Shown here: piece by piece, positions 1-8,479 of the stretch
Layout: each line of letters begins with the position of its first letter
Position numbering within the stretch: the stretch's first letter is position 1
From: Natronosporangium hydrolyticum
GTDB taxonomy: Bacteria > Actinomycetota > Actinomycetes > Mycobacteriales > Micromonosporaceae
Assembly (NCBI RefSeq): GCF_016925615.1
Contig: NZ_CP070499.1
Location: forward strand, 1,736,001-1,800,000
Reading direction: 5' to 3'
Length of the DNA: 64,000 nucleotides
The notes under the pieces: generated by a model
Told to the model about the DNA's origin: nothing
The model's database searches: none
Seen by the model: the letters and a program-made list of their open reading frames with translations, nothing else
Position numbers and translations under genes: made by a program

Positions 1-117
1 CGCTGCATGGTCTGGGCCGGGGACGGCTCGCACCGGGTGCCGATGATGTCCTTCGCCCGCCAGCAGATCGCGGTGGACGCGGTGCGCATCACCGTTACCG
101 ACGGCGAAGAAGGCTAG
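1..117 (+). CDS. C-terminal end of an unrecognised protein (5' end outside window)
   Basis: An open frame runs from the first base of the window to a TAG stop at 115-117 and gives 38 residues ending in ITVTDGEEG. Codon use is strongly GC-biased in the third position, as in the neighbouring genes, and a long hairpin follows about 60 bp downstream, so this looks like a real gene end. Too little is visible to name a family. Confidence 0.55.
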   Translation, partial: RCMVWAGDGSHRVPMMSFARQQIAVDAVRITVTDGEEG

Positions 118-180
118 TGACCTACCTGCACTAGGGGAAGGCCCGGGACCCCGTCCGTCCGGGCCAACCCACCCACAGTC

Positions 181-220
181 GGTCGCCGAGCGGAGCCGAG
201 AGAGGCTCCGCTCGGCGACC
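181..220. terminator. Long hairpin, probable bidirectional terminator
   Basis: A 17-bp perfect inverted repeat (181-197 and 204-220) with a 6-base GAGAGA loop lies between the rightward partial gene and the leftward transporter gene. There is no T tract, which is common for actinobacterial terminators. Confidence 0.7.
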
Positions 221-261
221 GGCTGCTGTGTGTGGCCGGTGGCGGGGGACGCCGTCCGCGG

Positions 262-1542
262 CTAGTGGCCGACCACCACTGGATGGCCGTCTCCGGGGGG
301 AAGATCCGGGATTCCCCGTCGGATCAGGAATGCGAGTAGCAGGGTGGCGGCGAGCATGCCGCCGGCGATCACCACCGCCATCGCCAGCCCTTCCGATCCG
401 GGTGCCACCAGCCCCACCACCGGTGCGGCGAGCCCGCCGACGCCGAACTGCACCGCCCCGAGAACCGCCGCTGCGGTGCCGGCGGCCTCACCGTGCCGGG
501 ACATCGCCAACGCCGGGGCGTTGGGCAGGGCCAGGCCGGCGGCGGCGAGTACCAGCCACAGCGGCACCATGGTGCCGACGAGCCCGCCTACGCCGGTGGC
601 GGCGAACCCGACCAGCACCAGGCCGGCGACGCTCCCGGCGACGAGCGCCGTTGCCAGCAGACGCTGCGGACTGTACCGGCGCAGCAACCAGGCGTTCAGC
701 TGGGTGGCGGCGATCAGGCCGACCGCCCCGGCGCCGAAGGCCACCGCGAACTGTTGCTCACTAAGGCCGTACTCCTCCTGGAAAACGAAGGGCGAGCCGG
801 CGACGTACGCGAAGAGCGCGGCCATCGCGAGGCCGGCGACCAGGACCAGCCCGACGAAGGTACGGTCGCGCAGCACGGTGCGGCAGCTGCGCAGAGTGGT
901 ACGGAGGCTGGCAGGTTGCCGGCGGGCCGGCGGCAGCGACTCCGGCAGTCCGTAGAAGGCGACGGCGATCAGCAGTACGCCGAATCCGGCCAGGACCACG
1001 AAGACGCCGCGCCAGTCGGTCCACCGCAGCACGGCGCCGCCGAGCGTGGGGGCGAGGATCGGCGCCGCCCCCATCACCAGCAGCAACCGGGAGAGCAGCC
1101 GGGCGAAGGCGGCGCCGCTGAACAGGTCCCGGAGGACCGCCATGGCGACCACCGCGGCGGCGGCGACGCCCAAACCTTGCAACACCCGGAACAGGCTGAG
1201 CGCGCCGATGGTGGGGGCGAACACACACAACGCGGAGGCGAGGACGTGGACGACCAGCCCGGCCAGCAACGGCCCGCGGCGCCCGAGCGAGTCGGAGAGC
1301 GGGCCGATCACCAACTGTCCCAAGCCGAGCCCGAGCAGCGTGCCGGTGAGGGTCATCTTGGCGGCGGTGTTGGTGGTCTGCAACTCTTCGGTGAGCGCCG
1401 GCAACGCCGGGAGATACATGTCGATGGTGAGTGGACCGATCGCGACCAGCGAACCGAGGACGAGGATGAGCCGCAGCCGTCTGGAACCGCTGAGCTCGTC
1501 TCCGGGCGGCGAGATCGGATCAGCGGCCAGGGTGGCGGACAT
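262..1542 (-). CDS. MFS multidrug efflux transporter, Bcr/CflA family
   Basis: This is a probable proton-coupled drug exporter of the inner membrane. The 426-residue protein has about twelve hydrophobic segments, the Bcr/CflA signature DMYLPALP in TM1 (around residues 41-48) and an MFS motif-A loop GPLSDSLGRRG near residues 80-90. The open frame extends 15 codons further upstream, but the ATG at 1542 is preceded by AGAGGAGAACC, a good ribosome binding site, so I start there. It is monocistronic: a hairpin follows its 3' end and a separate membrane-protein gene lies upstream on the same strand. Family assignment is secure; the substrate cannot be read from the sequence. Confidence 0.88.
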   Translation of the reverse strand: MSATLAADPISPPGDELSGSRRLRLILVLGSLVAIGPLTIDMYLPALPALTEELQTTNTAAKMTLTGTLLGLGLGQLVIGPLSDSLGRRGPLLAGLVVHVLASALCVFAPTIGALSLFRVLQGLGVAAAAVVAMAVLRDLFSGAAFARLLSRLLLVMGAAPILAPTLGGAVLRWTDWRGVFVVLAGFGVLLIAVAFYGLPESLPPARRQPASLRTTLRSCRTVLRDRTFVGLVLVAGLAMAALFAYVAGSPFVFQEEYGLSEQQFAVAFGAGAVGLIAATQLNAWLLRRYSPQRLLATALVAGSVAGLVLVGFAATGVGGLVGTMVPLWLVLAAAGLALPNAPALAMSRHGEAAGTAAAVLGAVQFGVGGLAAPVVGLVAPGSEGLAMAVVIAGGMLAATLLLAFLIRRGIPDLPPGDGHPVVVGH

Positions 1543-1650
1543 CGGTTCTCCTCTGATGCGGCAGCGGCCGGGGCGGCGCCCCGGCACACTAGCCTCTAAG
1601 GCGGCACCGACCGCCGCTCATTCCGGTTCGCCGGCAGGAGGTGCCGCAGC

Positions 1651-2646
1651 TCACAACCGCGCGTCGGATGTCCGGGCTGGTTGGGTTCGGCTAGCCCGGT
1701 CACGATCGTGCAGTACCAGCAGGATGGTCAACCCCATTACCAAGCCGAGGACAACGCCGGCTTCGGTGGTGATTACCTGGGCCACCGGATGTTCCGGGGC
1801 GTAGGCCGAGTCAGGGCGGAGTGCGAAGAAGAGGCTGTAGGCGAAGAGCATGCCGGAGGAGACCCACGCGACCACCATCGGCGGCAGGAACTGTCGCGCG
1901 CCGCGACCCTCGGTCAACACCAGCACACTCCACGCGCCAGCGAGCGACCACGCGCCCGTGCTGAGCGACAGCGCGTGCCACCACAGGTCACGTTCGGCCA
2001 GCTGCGCTTGGTCCAGGCCGATGCTGCCGCCCGCGGCCCAGTACACCTTGGCCGTTCCGAGGGCGAGACAACCGACGGCCGCGAGCCGACCGAGCGAGAT
2101 TTGCAGGTCGCGGGTGGACTCAGGCATCGTAGGGCGGCTCAGCGGGCCGCTCACGACGGTTGGCCACCGTGCCCGGACGTACCCGGCGAGCGCCAGCGGC
2201 AGGCCGGCGCCGGCCCCTATCAACGACACTATGACCAGGATCTGCTCATATATCCAGACATCGGCGGCGCCTGCGGCCTGATCTCGGAGTATCGCGGCCG
2301 GCGCCAGGATCGGAGCGAGCAACACCATCGGTACGAGCAGACCGGTGCCGATCCACACCGGCAGGGCGATCAGCGATGCCGGCAATCGTTCGCCCCACGG
2401 TCGACAGCAGGCTAACGCCAGGCCGATACCGATCGCCGCGACCGCAACCGTGGCTGCGTTGACGGCGCGCCATTCTGCGCTACCCAGCTCCGCTGTCGGC
2501 AGGAGCAGTCCGAAGGTCCACAGGACCTTCATTATGAGGTACGGCGTCATTGCCAGCGCAGCGCCGTAGCCGCCGATCCGGCGTAACCGCGAGGAGCGCT
2601 GCGGGGAGGTGAGACTGCTGCGGGTTCCGGTCATGCCGCCCACCAT
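1651..2646 (-). CDS. Multi-pass membrane protein of unknown function
   Basis: A 331-residue protein with about eight or nine hydrophobic segments, a basic N-terminus (ORF starts MVGGMTGTRSS) and a basic C-terminal tail. I recognise no family or catalytic motif. Codon bias is normal for the window, so the gene is probably real. ATG codons at 2646 and 2634 are both possible starts; neither has a strong Shine-Dalgarno, though GGTGGG lies a few bases ahead of the second. It is oriented with the MFS gene, but the gap of about 110 bp does not demand an operon. Confidence 0.6.
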   Translation of the reverse strand: MVGGMTGTRSSLTSPQRSSRLRRIGGYGAALAMTPYLIMKVLWTFGLLLPTAELGSAEWRAVNAATVAVAAIGIGLALACCRPWGERLPASLIALPVWIGTGLLVPMVLLAPILAPAAILRDQAAGAADVWIYEQILVIVSLIGAGAGLPLALAGYVRARWPTVVSGPLSRPTMPESTRDLQISLGRLAAVGCLALGTAKVYWAAGGSIGLDQAQLAERDLWWHALSLSTGAWSLAGAWSVLVLTEGRGARQFLPPMVVAWVSSGMLFAYSLFFALRPDSAYAPEHPVAQVITTEAGVVLGLVMGLTILLVLHDRDRASRTQPARTSDARL

Positions 2647-2719
2647 GGCAGCCGGCGGGCGGGCTGGACATCACCTCGCGGCGGGATCGTGCTCCCCCGC
2701 CGGAGGGGCCCACTCTGCC

Positions 2720-2962
2720 TCAGCGGAGGGCCGGCTCCAATCGGTCGGCGAGGCGCCGCAGGCCGCTGGCGGCGTAGCGGCGAAGCGCCTGCCGGCGGGC
2801 GGGCCGGCGAGGGACAGCGCGGCGGGCCGGGTGTGGCGGGGGGTCGGCGGCGGGCGAGTCGGCGGCCAGCAGGTCGTCGACGATCGGGGCGTCGGGGCGG
2901 GCAGAGTTGGCCAGTCGGCCGGTGGCGCGGACCGCTAGGCCGGCGCTGATCGGGTCGGTCAT
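2720..2962 (-). CDS. Small basic protein translationally coupled to the LacI regulator
   Basis: An 80-residue Arg/Ala-rich ORF whose ATG (2960-2962) overlaps the TGA of the upstream LacI-family gene in an ATGA arrangement, the usual sign of coupled translation. The N-terminal half (ISAGLAVRATGRL) looks protein-like and the C-terminal half is rich in Arg and Pro. I recognise no domain. If real it would share the regulator's autoregulated promoter. High GC makes chance ORFs common, so confidence is moderate. Confidence 0.45.
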   Translation of the reverse strand: MTDPISAGLAVRATGRLANSARPDAPIVDDLLAADSPAADPPPHPARRAVPRRPARRQALRRYAASGLRRLADRLEPALR

Positions 2963-4050
2963 CGGTCGTCTCCTGCGAGCGCTGGGCCGGTCGTCGCGCG
3001 GACCACCAGCTCGGTGGGCAGAGTTAGTTGTCGGTCGGCGGGGTCGTCCGGCGGGTCGAGCAACAGCCGGCCGGCGAGCCGGCCCCGGACAAGTGGGTCC
3101 TGGCGGATCGTGGTGACCCCGCCGACCTCGGCCTCCGGCAGGTCGTCATAGCCGATGACCGAGACGTCGCGGCCCGGCCAGAGCCCGCGAATCGTCATCG
3201 CATCGAGCACACCGAGGGCCAGCAGGTCGGTCAGCGCCACCACCGCAGTGGGCCGGTCCCGCCGGTCGAGCAGCTGACCTGCGGCGGCCTCGCCAGCTTC
3301 CCGAGAGTTGCCGGTGGCGTTGACAATCATCAACTCCGGCAGGGTGATACCCGCCTCGTTCAGCGCCTCGTAGTAGCCACGTAGCCGTTCCCGGGTTTCG
3401 TATTCATCGATTGCCGCGAGTTCTGCGGGGTCGGTGAAGGACAACGGGGTGGGCTTGGTGAGGGCTTGGGGGCGGCACCAGTCGACGATGATTCCGACTC
3501 GTCGGTGGCCGAGCTGGGTCAGCAGCTCGCCGGCGGAGCGGGTGGCGGCCGCTTCGTCCACGCGCACGAACGCCGACTGCGGCGTCACCTCTCGGGGAAG
3601 GTCCGTGGTGACGGTGGGGAGCTGCCGGCCCGCCAGCGCCGACCTGGCCGGGTGCCAGTCGGGAAGGCAGTAGACGCAGAATCCGTCCACCGCCGCGTCC
3701 TGTACGGCGCGGGCGGAGTCGACGCCGCCGTCAAGTGACAGTGGGACCAGGAGTAGGCCGGTGTCGTGCTGCTCGGCGGTCTCGGCGAGGCCCCGGAGGA
3801 ACTGCACCGCGTACGGGTCGGTAAAGGCGTAGGAGAGGACATCGGTGAAGAGCACGCCGATCGCACCGACCCGGCCGCGTCGCAGCGATCGGGCGGTCGG
3901 GTGCGGGCCGGCGTACCCGAGCTGTCGGGCGGTGCTCAGGATTCGTTCCCGGAGTTCGGGTGAGAGCTGGTCGGGCCGGCTGTAGGCGTTGGAGACGGTG
4001 CTGCGGGATACGCCGACCGCGTCGGCTACCGACTGCAGGGTCACCTTCAT
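2959..4050 (-). CDS. LacI-family transcriptional repressor
   Basis: A 363-residue regulator with the standard LacI layout: an N-terminal helix-turn-helix (TLQSVADAVGVSRSTVSNAY, residues 4-23), a hinge region about residues 50-65, and a periplasmic-binding-protein-like effector domain that includes GYDDLPEA and TTIRQDP near the C-terminus. The effector is probably a sugar or related metabolite, but no transport or sugar operon adjoins to identify it. A 33-bp inverted repeat sits 15 bp upstream of the ATG and strongly suggests autorepression. The 80-aa downstream ORF is coupled to it. Family call is secure, regulon unknown. Confidence 0.92.
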   Translation of the reverse strand: MKVTLQSVADAVGVSRSTVSNAYSRPDQLSPELRERILSTARQLGYAGPHPTARSLRRGRVGAIGVLFTDVLSYAFTDPYAVQFLRGLAETAEQHDTGLLLVPLSLDGGVDSARAVQDAAVDGFCVYCLPDWHPARSALAGRQLPTVTTDLPREVTPQSAFVRVDEAAATRSAGELLTQLGHRRVGIIVDWCRPQALTKPTPLSFTDPAELAAIDEYETRERLRGYYEALNEAGITLPELMIVNATGNSREAGEAAAGQLLDRRDRPTAVVALTDLLALGVLDAMTIRGLWPGRDVSVIGYDDLPEAEVGGVTTIRQDPLVRGRLAGRLLLDPPDDPADRQLTLPTELVVRATTGPALAGDDR

Positions 4051-4064
4051 GGCAGTGCTCGCTT

Positions 4065-4097
4065 CTGTATCGATCTAGTGGCTCTAGATCGATACAG
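4065..4097. promoter_or_regulatory. Palindromic operator upstream of the LacI-family gene
   Basis: A perfect 14-bp inverted repeat (4065-4078 and 4084-4097, CTGTATCGATCTAG and its complement) is separated by 5 bp. Each arm is centred on a CG dinucleotide inside ATCGAT, the central feature of LacI-type half-sites, so the element could be two operators 19 bp apart or one extended site. It lies 15-47 bp upstream of the regulator's start and most likely mediates autoregulation. Confidence 0.75.
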
Positions 4098-4144
4098 TAC
4101 GGGAGTAGTACGGCCCCGCACTAGCGGCTTGACTATGAATCAGC

Positions 4145-4888
4145 TCACAGCGGGACTGTGATCAATGTGCCGGTGTCGCCGTCCGGCGCGTGCGTGGTGA
4201 CCCGCAGTTCGGTCAACTGGTCCCGGTCGGCCGAGACCGCCGCCTCCAGCTCCAGCGGACGCGGCTGCTGCGCCGTCCCGTAGCCATCGACCGGCACCCG
4301 CCAGCTACCCACCGGCTCCGAGGTGCCGTCACGGTAGACCAGCAGCAGCTGACACTCGAGCGGGCCGGTCAACGCCGACAACTCAAAAGCGACGTGGGTG
4401 CCCCAATCGCGGCTGGTCAGCACCACCTCGGCCGAGACCCCGGAGTCAGGATCGGCCGCGGTGAAGTGTTCCCGCTCGCCAGATATCGACGGAGCCTGGG
4501 TCTGGCCAGCGACCGGCGCACCGCCCTCGGGGCCGAGCCAGTTGACGCCCGCGAAGAGCGAGAAGCCCGCCAGCGCCACCGCCGCGGCGACGGCCACCGC
4601 CGAGACCAGCCGTCGCCGCCGATGAGAGCGGCGCCGGTCGGCGTGCACCGACTCGGTCAACCGGTCCAGCAGCGCCGGATCGTCCAGCTCCCGCAACGAG
4701 ATCGGATCGACATCGGCGAGCAGCGAGCTGACTGGCAGCAGCTGCTCGAGCTCGACCGCGCAGCTCGGGCACTCCGCCAGATGCCGCTCGCAGCCTTCAA
4801 TCTCGGCCGGGTCGAGCACCCCTAAGGCATACGCGGCGACATCCCAGTGCACCGCCTCCGGCGGCTCCGGCCGCAGATGGTTCGCCAT
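4145..4888 (-). CDS. Zinc-binding anti-sigma factor (ZAS/RskA type)
   Basis: A membrane-anchored antagonist of the adjacent ECF sigma factor. The N-terminus has the anti-sigma zinc motif H36-x3-C40-x2-C43 (with H14 and C33 nearby), a basic juxtamembrane stretch, one transmembrane helix at roughly residues 92-115 and a 130-residue extracytoplasmic domain of the RskA C-terminal type. Its ATG overlaps the sigma gene's TGA as TGATG, so the two are translated together. The inducing signal is not visible. It should hold the sigma factor at the membrane until released by regulated proteolysis, as known for this family. Confidence 0.9.
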   Translation of the reverse strand: MANHLRPEPPEAVHWDVAAYALGVLDPAEIEGCERHLAECPSCAVELEQLLPVSSLLADVDPISLRELDDPALLDRLTESVHADRRRSHRRRRLVSAVAVAAAVALAGFSLFAGVNWLGPEGGAPVAGQTQAPSISGEREHFTAADPDSGVSAEVVLTSRDWGTHVAFELSALTGPLECQLLLVYRDGTSEPVGSWRVPVDGYGTAQQPRPLELEAAVSADRDQLTELRVTTHAPDGDTGTLITVPL

Positions 4889-5514
4889 CAGCCGGTCACT
4901 CCTCGCTGCTCCAACGCCTGCCGCAGCGCGCGTAGGGCGTAGTAGACGCGGGACTTCGCGGTGCCCAGCGGCAGCCCCAGGACATCGGCGGCCTCGGGCA
5001 CCGTGCGGCCACGAAAGTAGGTCTCCAGCAGAATCTCACGGTGGGCGTAGCTGAGACTGCGGAGCGCCTCGGTCACGGTCATCGACCGGAGTACGTGGTC
5101 GGTCTCGTCGGCGACGGCGAACCCATCCAGCTCTTGATCGTAGGTCTCCGGTGGGCGAGCCTTATGGCTCCGATGGTTGTCGATCGCGATCCGTCGCGCC
5201 ACCGTGACCAACCAGGGGCGGATCGAGGTCTGCCCCTGGGCGCGCAGCTTGTGCGCGTTTCGCCAGGCGCGCATCAGCGTCTCCTGGACGATGTCCTCGG
5301 CGCGCTGCCGGTCGCCCCCGGTCAGCCGCAGCACGAAGGCGAGCAGCGGAGCGGCGTGTTGATCGTAGAGTGTCCGCACCAGAGCGTCCTCCCGGTGGCT
5401 AGCCGGGGACGGCGGGGCGGCCTTTCGGTGAGCCGGTCGTCGAACCACGGGACCATCATGGCGGTTGCGCGGGGCCACGTCGAGAGGTCCGGAACGTTGT
5501 GCTGGCAACACCAT
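4888..5514 (-). CDS. ECF RNA polymerase sigma factor
   Basis: A 208-residue group 4 sigma factor. Sigma-2 lies at about residues 45-115 (YDQHAAPLLAFVLRLTGGDR, then AEDIVQETLMRAWRNA) and sigma-4 at about 145-200 (YFRGRTVPEAADVLGLPLGT, then AKSRVYYALRALR). The ATG at 5514 has GGGAGGAG about 9 bp upstream. About 40 residues precede sigma-2, rather long and basic for an ECF protein, so a downstream start is possible. It forms a two-gene unit with the anti-sigma gene. Promoter targets are unknown. Confidence 0.92.
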   Translation of the reverse strand: MVLPAQRSGPLDVAPRNRHDGPVVRRPAHRKAAPPSPASHREDALVRTLYDQHAAPLLAFVLRLTGGDRQRAEDIVQETLMRAWRNAHKLRAQGQTSIRPWLVTVARRIAIDNHRSHKARPPETYDQELDGFAVADETDHVLRSMTVTEALRSLSYAHREILLETYFRGRTVPEAADVLGLPLGTAKSRVYYALRALRQALEQRGVTG

Positions 5515-5560
5515 TGTCCGTCTCCTCCCGTGCCGGGTTACTCCGTAAACATGTTCAACC

Positions 5561-5578
5561 GCCCCCGCAGGGGCGGCT
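5561..5578. terminator. Short GC hairpin between the glycosylase gene and the sigma gene
   Basis: CCGCCCC and GGGGCGG pair around a CGCA loop, a 7-bp stem, in the 107-bp gap downstream of the glycosylase gene and upstream of the sigma-factor start. It may terminate the glycosylase transcript; the short stem makes this tentative. Confidence 0.35.
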
Positions 5579-5621
5579 GCCAGGTAGTACGGCCCGGGGG
5601 CCGGCTCGGATCAGTCGGGAT

Positions 5622-6542
5622 TCAGTAACTCGCGAATGAGCGAAGCGGCGCGCGGGGGCCGAACCGGGGGGCGGCGACCCCGGCCGCTGCCAGCAGTGTG
5701 CACACCCGACCCCGGTGGCCCCGGAACGGCGCGAGTAGCTCCAGCATGCGGGCGTCGTCGCCGCGGGCCTCGCCGGCCAGCGCCCAGGCAACGGTGTTGG
5801 GAATGTGGTAGTCGCCGACGCTTACCGCGTCCGGATCGCCGAAGACGGTGCGGACCACCTCGGCCGCCGTCCACGGGCCGATCCCGGCGATAGCGGTGAG
5901 CCGGGCGGTCGCCTCCGTCGAGTCGCGGCAGCGCACCAATCGAGCCGCGCTCGCAGCCGCCCGGCGGAGCGTCTCCGCGCGGCGTTGTTCGACACCGAAC
6001 GGGTGGAAAGTCCAGTATGGAGTCGCGGCGACCGCTTCCGGAGTGGGAGGCAGCAACAGTCGGCCACCGAGCGGTCCGGGCGCCGGTTGCCGGAAGTGGC
6101 GCACGGTCGCCGCATACGCCCGGTACGCTTCGATGCCGGTCACCTTCTGTTCGAAGATGGCCCGGAGCAGCCGGGGAAACAACGATCGGGTCGTGGGCAG
6201 CCGAACCCCGCCGTGGCTACGGGCCAACCGAGCCACCACCGGATGGGAGGCGGCGCACTCGGCGAAACCGGTGAGATCGTCGCGGAGGCCGGCCACCGCA
6301 TCGGCCTGGGCGAGCACCCAGTCGGCACCGGGACCGAACCCGGTCGCGAGGAGCGTGTCTGCTTCCCGGCGCAGGACCAGCGTGGCCGGCCCGGCCGGGG
6401 TACGGGTGGCCCAGTAGTAGTCGCCGTCGACGAACCGGGCACAGGGGTCGTGGCGGCCGAGGCTGAGCTGACCGACGGTGGCGGCGAACCGGTAACCGGT
6501 CGGGAGCGGCAACCGCCGCGGAGGTGACGCCGTCTCGCTCAC
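5622..6542 (-). CDS. DNA-3-methyladenine glycosylase II / AlkA-like HhH-GPD protein
   Basis: A base-excision repair enzyme expected to remove alkylated bases from DNA. The 306-residue protein contains the helix-hairpin-helix (AIAGIGPWTAAEVVR) followed, at the position of the AlkA catalytic aspartate, by VGDYHIPN, so the nucleophile-activating Asp is present. No Cys cluster for an iron-sulfur centre is visible, which separates it from EndoIII/MutY. The N-terminal 110 residues resemble the substrate-binding half of AlkA-type proteins. It stands alone between two hairpins. Confidence 0.85.
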   Translation of the reverse strand: MSETASPPRRLPLPTGYRFAATVGQLSLGRHDPCARFVDGDYYWATRTPAGPATLVLRREADTLLATGFGPGADWVLAQADAVAGLRDDLTGFAECAASHPVVARLARSHGGVRLPTTRSLFPRLLRAIFEQKVTGIEAYRAYAATVRHFRQPAPGPLGGRLLLPPTPEAVAATPYWTFHPFGVEQRRAETLRRAAASAARLVRCRDSTEATARLTAIAGIGPWTAAEVVRTVFGDPDAVSVGDYHIPNTVAWALAGEARGDDARMLELLAPFRGHRGRVCTLLAAAGVAAPRFGPRAPLRSFASY

Positions 6543-6573
6543 CGGAGCCTCCCGGGACGGCCCGGTGCGGCGG

Positions 6574-6618
6574 CCGGCGGTGGGGTGACCCGGGAGCCCC
6601 TGGTCACCCCACCGCCGG
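6574..6618. terminator. Terminator hairpin after the E2 gene
   Basis: A 17-bp perfect inverted repeat (6574-6590 and 6602-6618) with an 11-base loop abuts the stop codon of the leftward E2 gene at 6619. Its position makes it the probable terminator of that gene. Confidence 0.75.
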
Positions 6619-8436
6619 TCAGGCCAGGCCGAGTTCGGATTCGAAGTTGCCGGCTTCGAGTCGGTCTTTCAGGGTGGTCAGGAACCGGGCCGCGTCGGCA
6701 CCGTCGACCAGCCGGTGGTCGTACGAGAGCGACAGGTAGATCATCGACCGCGGGATGATGATCTCGCCCAGGTTGGGGTCGTCCACCACCACCGCCCGCT
6801 TGTTGACGGTGCCGGTGCCGAGGATCGCGACCTGCGGCTGGTTGATGATCGGGGTGTCGATCAAGGCGCCCCGGCTGCCGGTGTTGGTGATCGTGAAGGT
6901 GCCGCCGGAGAGCTCATCCGGGTTGACCTTGTTGTCACGGGTCCGGCCGGCCACGTCGGCGATCCGCCGGGCGAGCCCGGCGAGGCTGAGGTCCCCGGCG
7001 TCGCGGATCACCGGAACGATGAGCCCGCGCTCCGTGTCGACCGCGAGCCCCAGGTGCTCGGCGTCGTGGTAGGTGACGGTGCCGGCCTCCAGGTCGATCG
7101 AGGCGTTCACATTGGGGTGTACCCGCAACGCCTCCACGACCGCCAGCGCGAAGAAGGGCAGGAACGTGAGCTTGACCCCGTGGGTGCTCTGGAAGCTCTG
7201 CTTCGCCCGCTCCCGGAGCCGGGAGATCCGGGTGACATCGACCTCGACCACGGTGGTGAGCTGGGCGGAGACCTGCAGCGACTCGACCATCCGCCGGGCG
7301 ATCAGCGCCCGCATCCGGGACAGCTTCTCGGTGCGGCCCCGCAGCGGGCTGGGCTCCGGCTTGGGCTGCGGGGAGGTCTCGGCGGCGGTCGATGGCGCCG
7401 CGGCCGAAGCCGCTTGCGCTGGTTGCTGCTCGGCGCGCTTCGCCTCGGCCGCGGCCAGCACATCCTGCTTGCGGATCCGGCCGCCGACCCCGGTCCCGGA
7501 GACGGTGTTGAGGTCGACGCCATGCTCGCCAGCGAGCTTGCGCACCAGTGGGGTGACGTAGCCGCCGCCCTCACCCGCCGGGGTCGCCCCGTCGCCCGCG
7601 GGGGCGGTCTGCCGCTGCGCGGGAGCCGGCTGCGCGGGAGCAGGCTGGGCCGGGGCCGGCTGGGCCGCGGACGGCTGCGGCTGGGCAGGCTGTGCCGGGG
7701 CCGGCTCGGGGGCCGGTGCTGCCTCGGCGGCGGGCTGACTGGCGGGCTCGGCCTGGGCTGCGGGAGCTTCGGCGCGGCCCCCGGCGTCGCCGCCGATCAC
7801 CGCGAGTACGCTGCCGACCTCCGCCACCTGGTCCTCGCCGATCCGGATCTCCTGCAGGATCCCGGCGGCGGGGGAGGGGATCTCGGTGTCGACCTTGTCG
7901 GTGGAGATCTCCAGCAGCGGCTCGTCGGCCTCGACCTGGTCGCCTTCGTTCTTGAGCCAGCGGGTAATCGTGCCTTCGGTGACGCTCTCGCCCAGCGCGG
8001 GGAGCTTGACCTCGGTCCCCGCGTCGGTGGTCGCGGCGGCCTCCTTCGCCGCCGCGGCGGCCTGGCCGGCGGGTGAGGCGTCGGTGCCGCTGGCGGCGGG
8101 CGCTCCACCGGTCTCGGCCGGAGCCGGCTCCGCGGCCGGCGCTTCAGCGGGCGCCTCGGCCGCTGGCTGGGCCTGGCCACCCTGGGCTCCGCCGTCACCC
8201 TCCCCGTTGATGATCGCCAACTCGGCGCCGACCTCGGCGACCTCGTCGACCGGGACCAGGATCTGCGAGACCACCCCGGCCGCGGGGGAGGGGATCTCGG
8301 TGTCGACCTTGTCGGTGGAGACCTCGAGCAGCGGCTCGTCGGCCTCGACCCGGTCGCCTTCGTTCTTGAGCCAACGGGTGACAGTGCCTTCGGTGACGCT
8401 CTCCCCCAGGGCGGGCATCTTGACCGACTCCGGCAT
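6619..8436 (-). CDS. sucB: Dihydrolipoamide acyltransferase E2 with two lipoyl domains (SucB/DlaT)
   Basis: Core acyltransferase of a 2-oxoacid dehydrogenase complex. Domain order: lipoyl domain 1 (lipoylated K43 in TDKVDTEIP), Ala/Pro linker, lipoyl domain 2 (K181, same motif), a long linker with PAPAQ repeats, the E1/E3-binding domain ([15 protein letters not shown]), and the catalytic domain with H574 and D578 in [14 protein letters not shown] precedes the ATG. Annotated family members are called 2-oxoglutarate dehydrogenase E2, but in actinobacteria the stand-alone E2 (DlaT, Rv2215) serves pyruvate dehydrogenase and can be shared with OdhA, so substrate is left open. lpdA lies directly upstream, supplying E3. 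Confidence 0.93.
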   Translation of the reverse strand: MPESVKMPALGESVTEGTVTRWLKNEGDRVEADEPLLEVSTDKVDTEIPSPAAGVVSQILVPVDEVAEVGAELAIINGEGDGGAQGGQAQPAAEAPAEAPAAEPAPAETGGAPAASGTDASPAGQAAAAAKEAAATTDAGTEVKLPALGESVTEGTITRWLKNEGDQVEADEPLLEISTDKVDTEIPSPAAGILQEIRIGEDQVAEVGSVLAVIGGDAGGRAEAPAAQAEPASQPAAEAAPAPEPAPAQPAQPQPSAAQPAPAQPAPAQPAPAQRQTAPAGDGATPAGEGGGYVTPLVRKLAGEHGVDLNTVSGTGVGGRIRKQDVLAAAEAKRAEQQPAQAASAAAPSTAAETSPQPKPEPSPLRGRTEKLSRMRALIARRMVESLQVSAQLTTVVEVDVTRISRLRERAKQSFQSTHGVKLTFLPFFALAVVEALRVHPNVNASIDLEAGTVTYHDAEHLGLAVDTERGLIVPVIRDAGDLSLAGLARRIADVAGRTRDNKVNPDELSGGTFTITNTGSRGALIDTPIINQPQVAILGTGTVNKRAVVVDDPNLGEIIIPRSMIYLSLSYDHRLVDGADAARFLTTLKDRLEAGNFESELGLA

Positions 8437-8479
8437 TCGGGATTCTCCTTACAATTGCGGTCTCAGTGTGGGGGAGCGG

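Noticed and set aside
493-1599. Long rightward open frame (368 codons) opposite the MFS transporter gene
   Set aside because: Gln/Gly/Arg/Glu-rich translation without hydrophobic core, typical of the antisense frame of a GC-rich gene.
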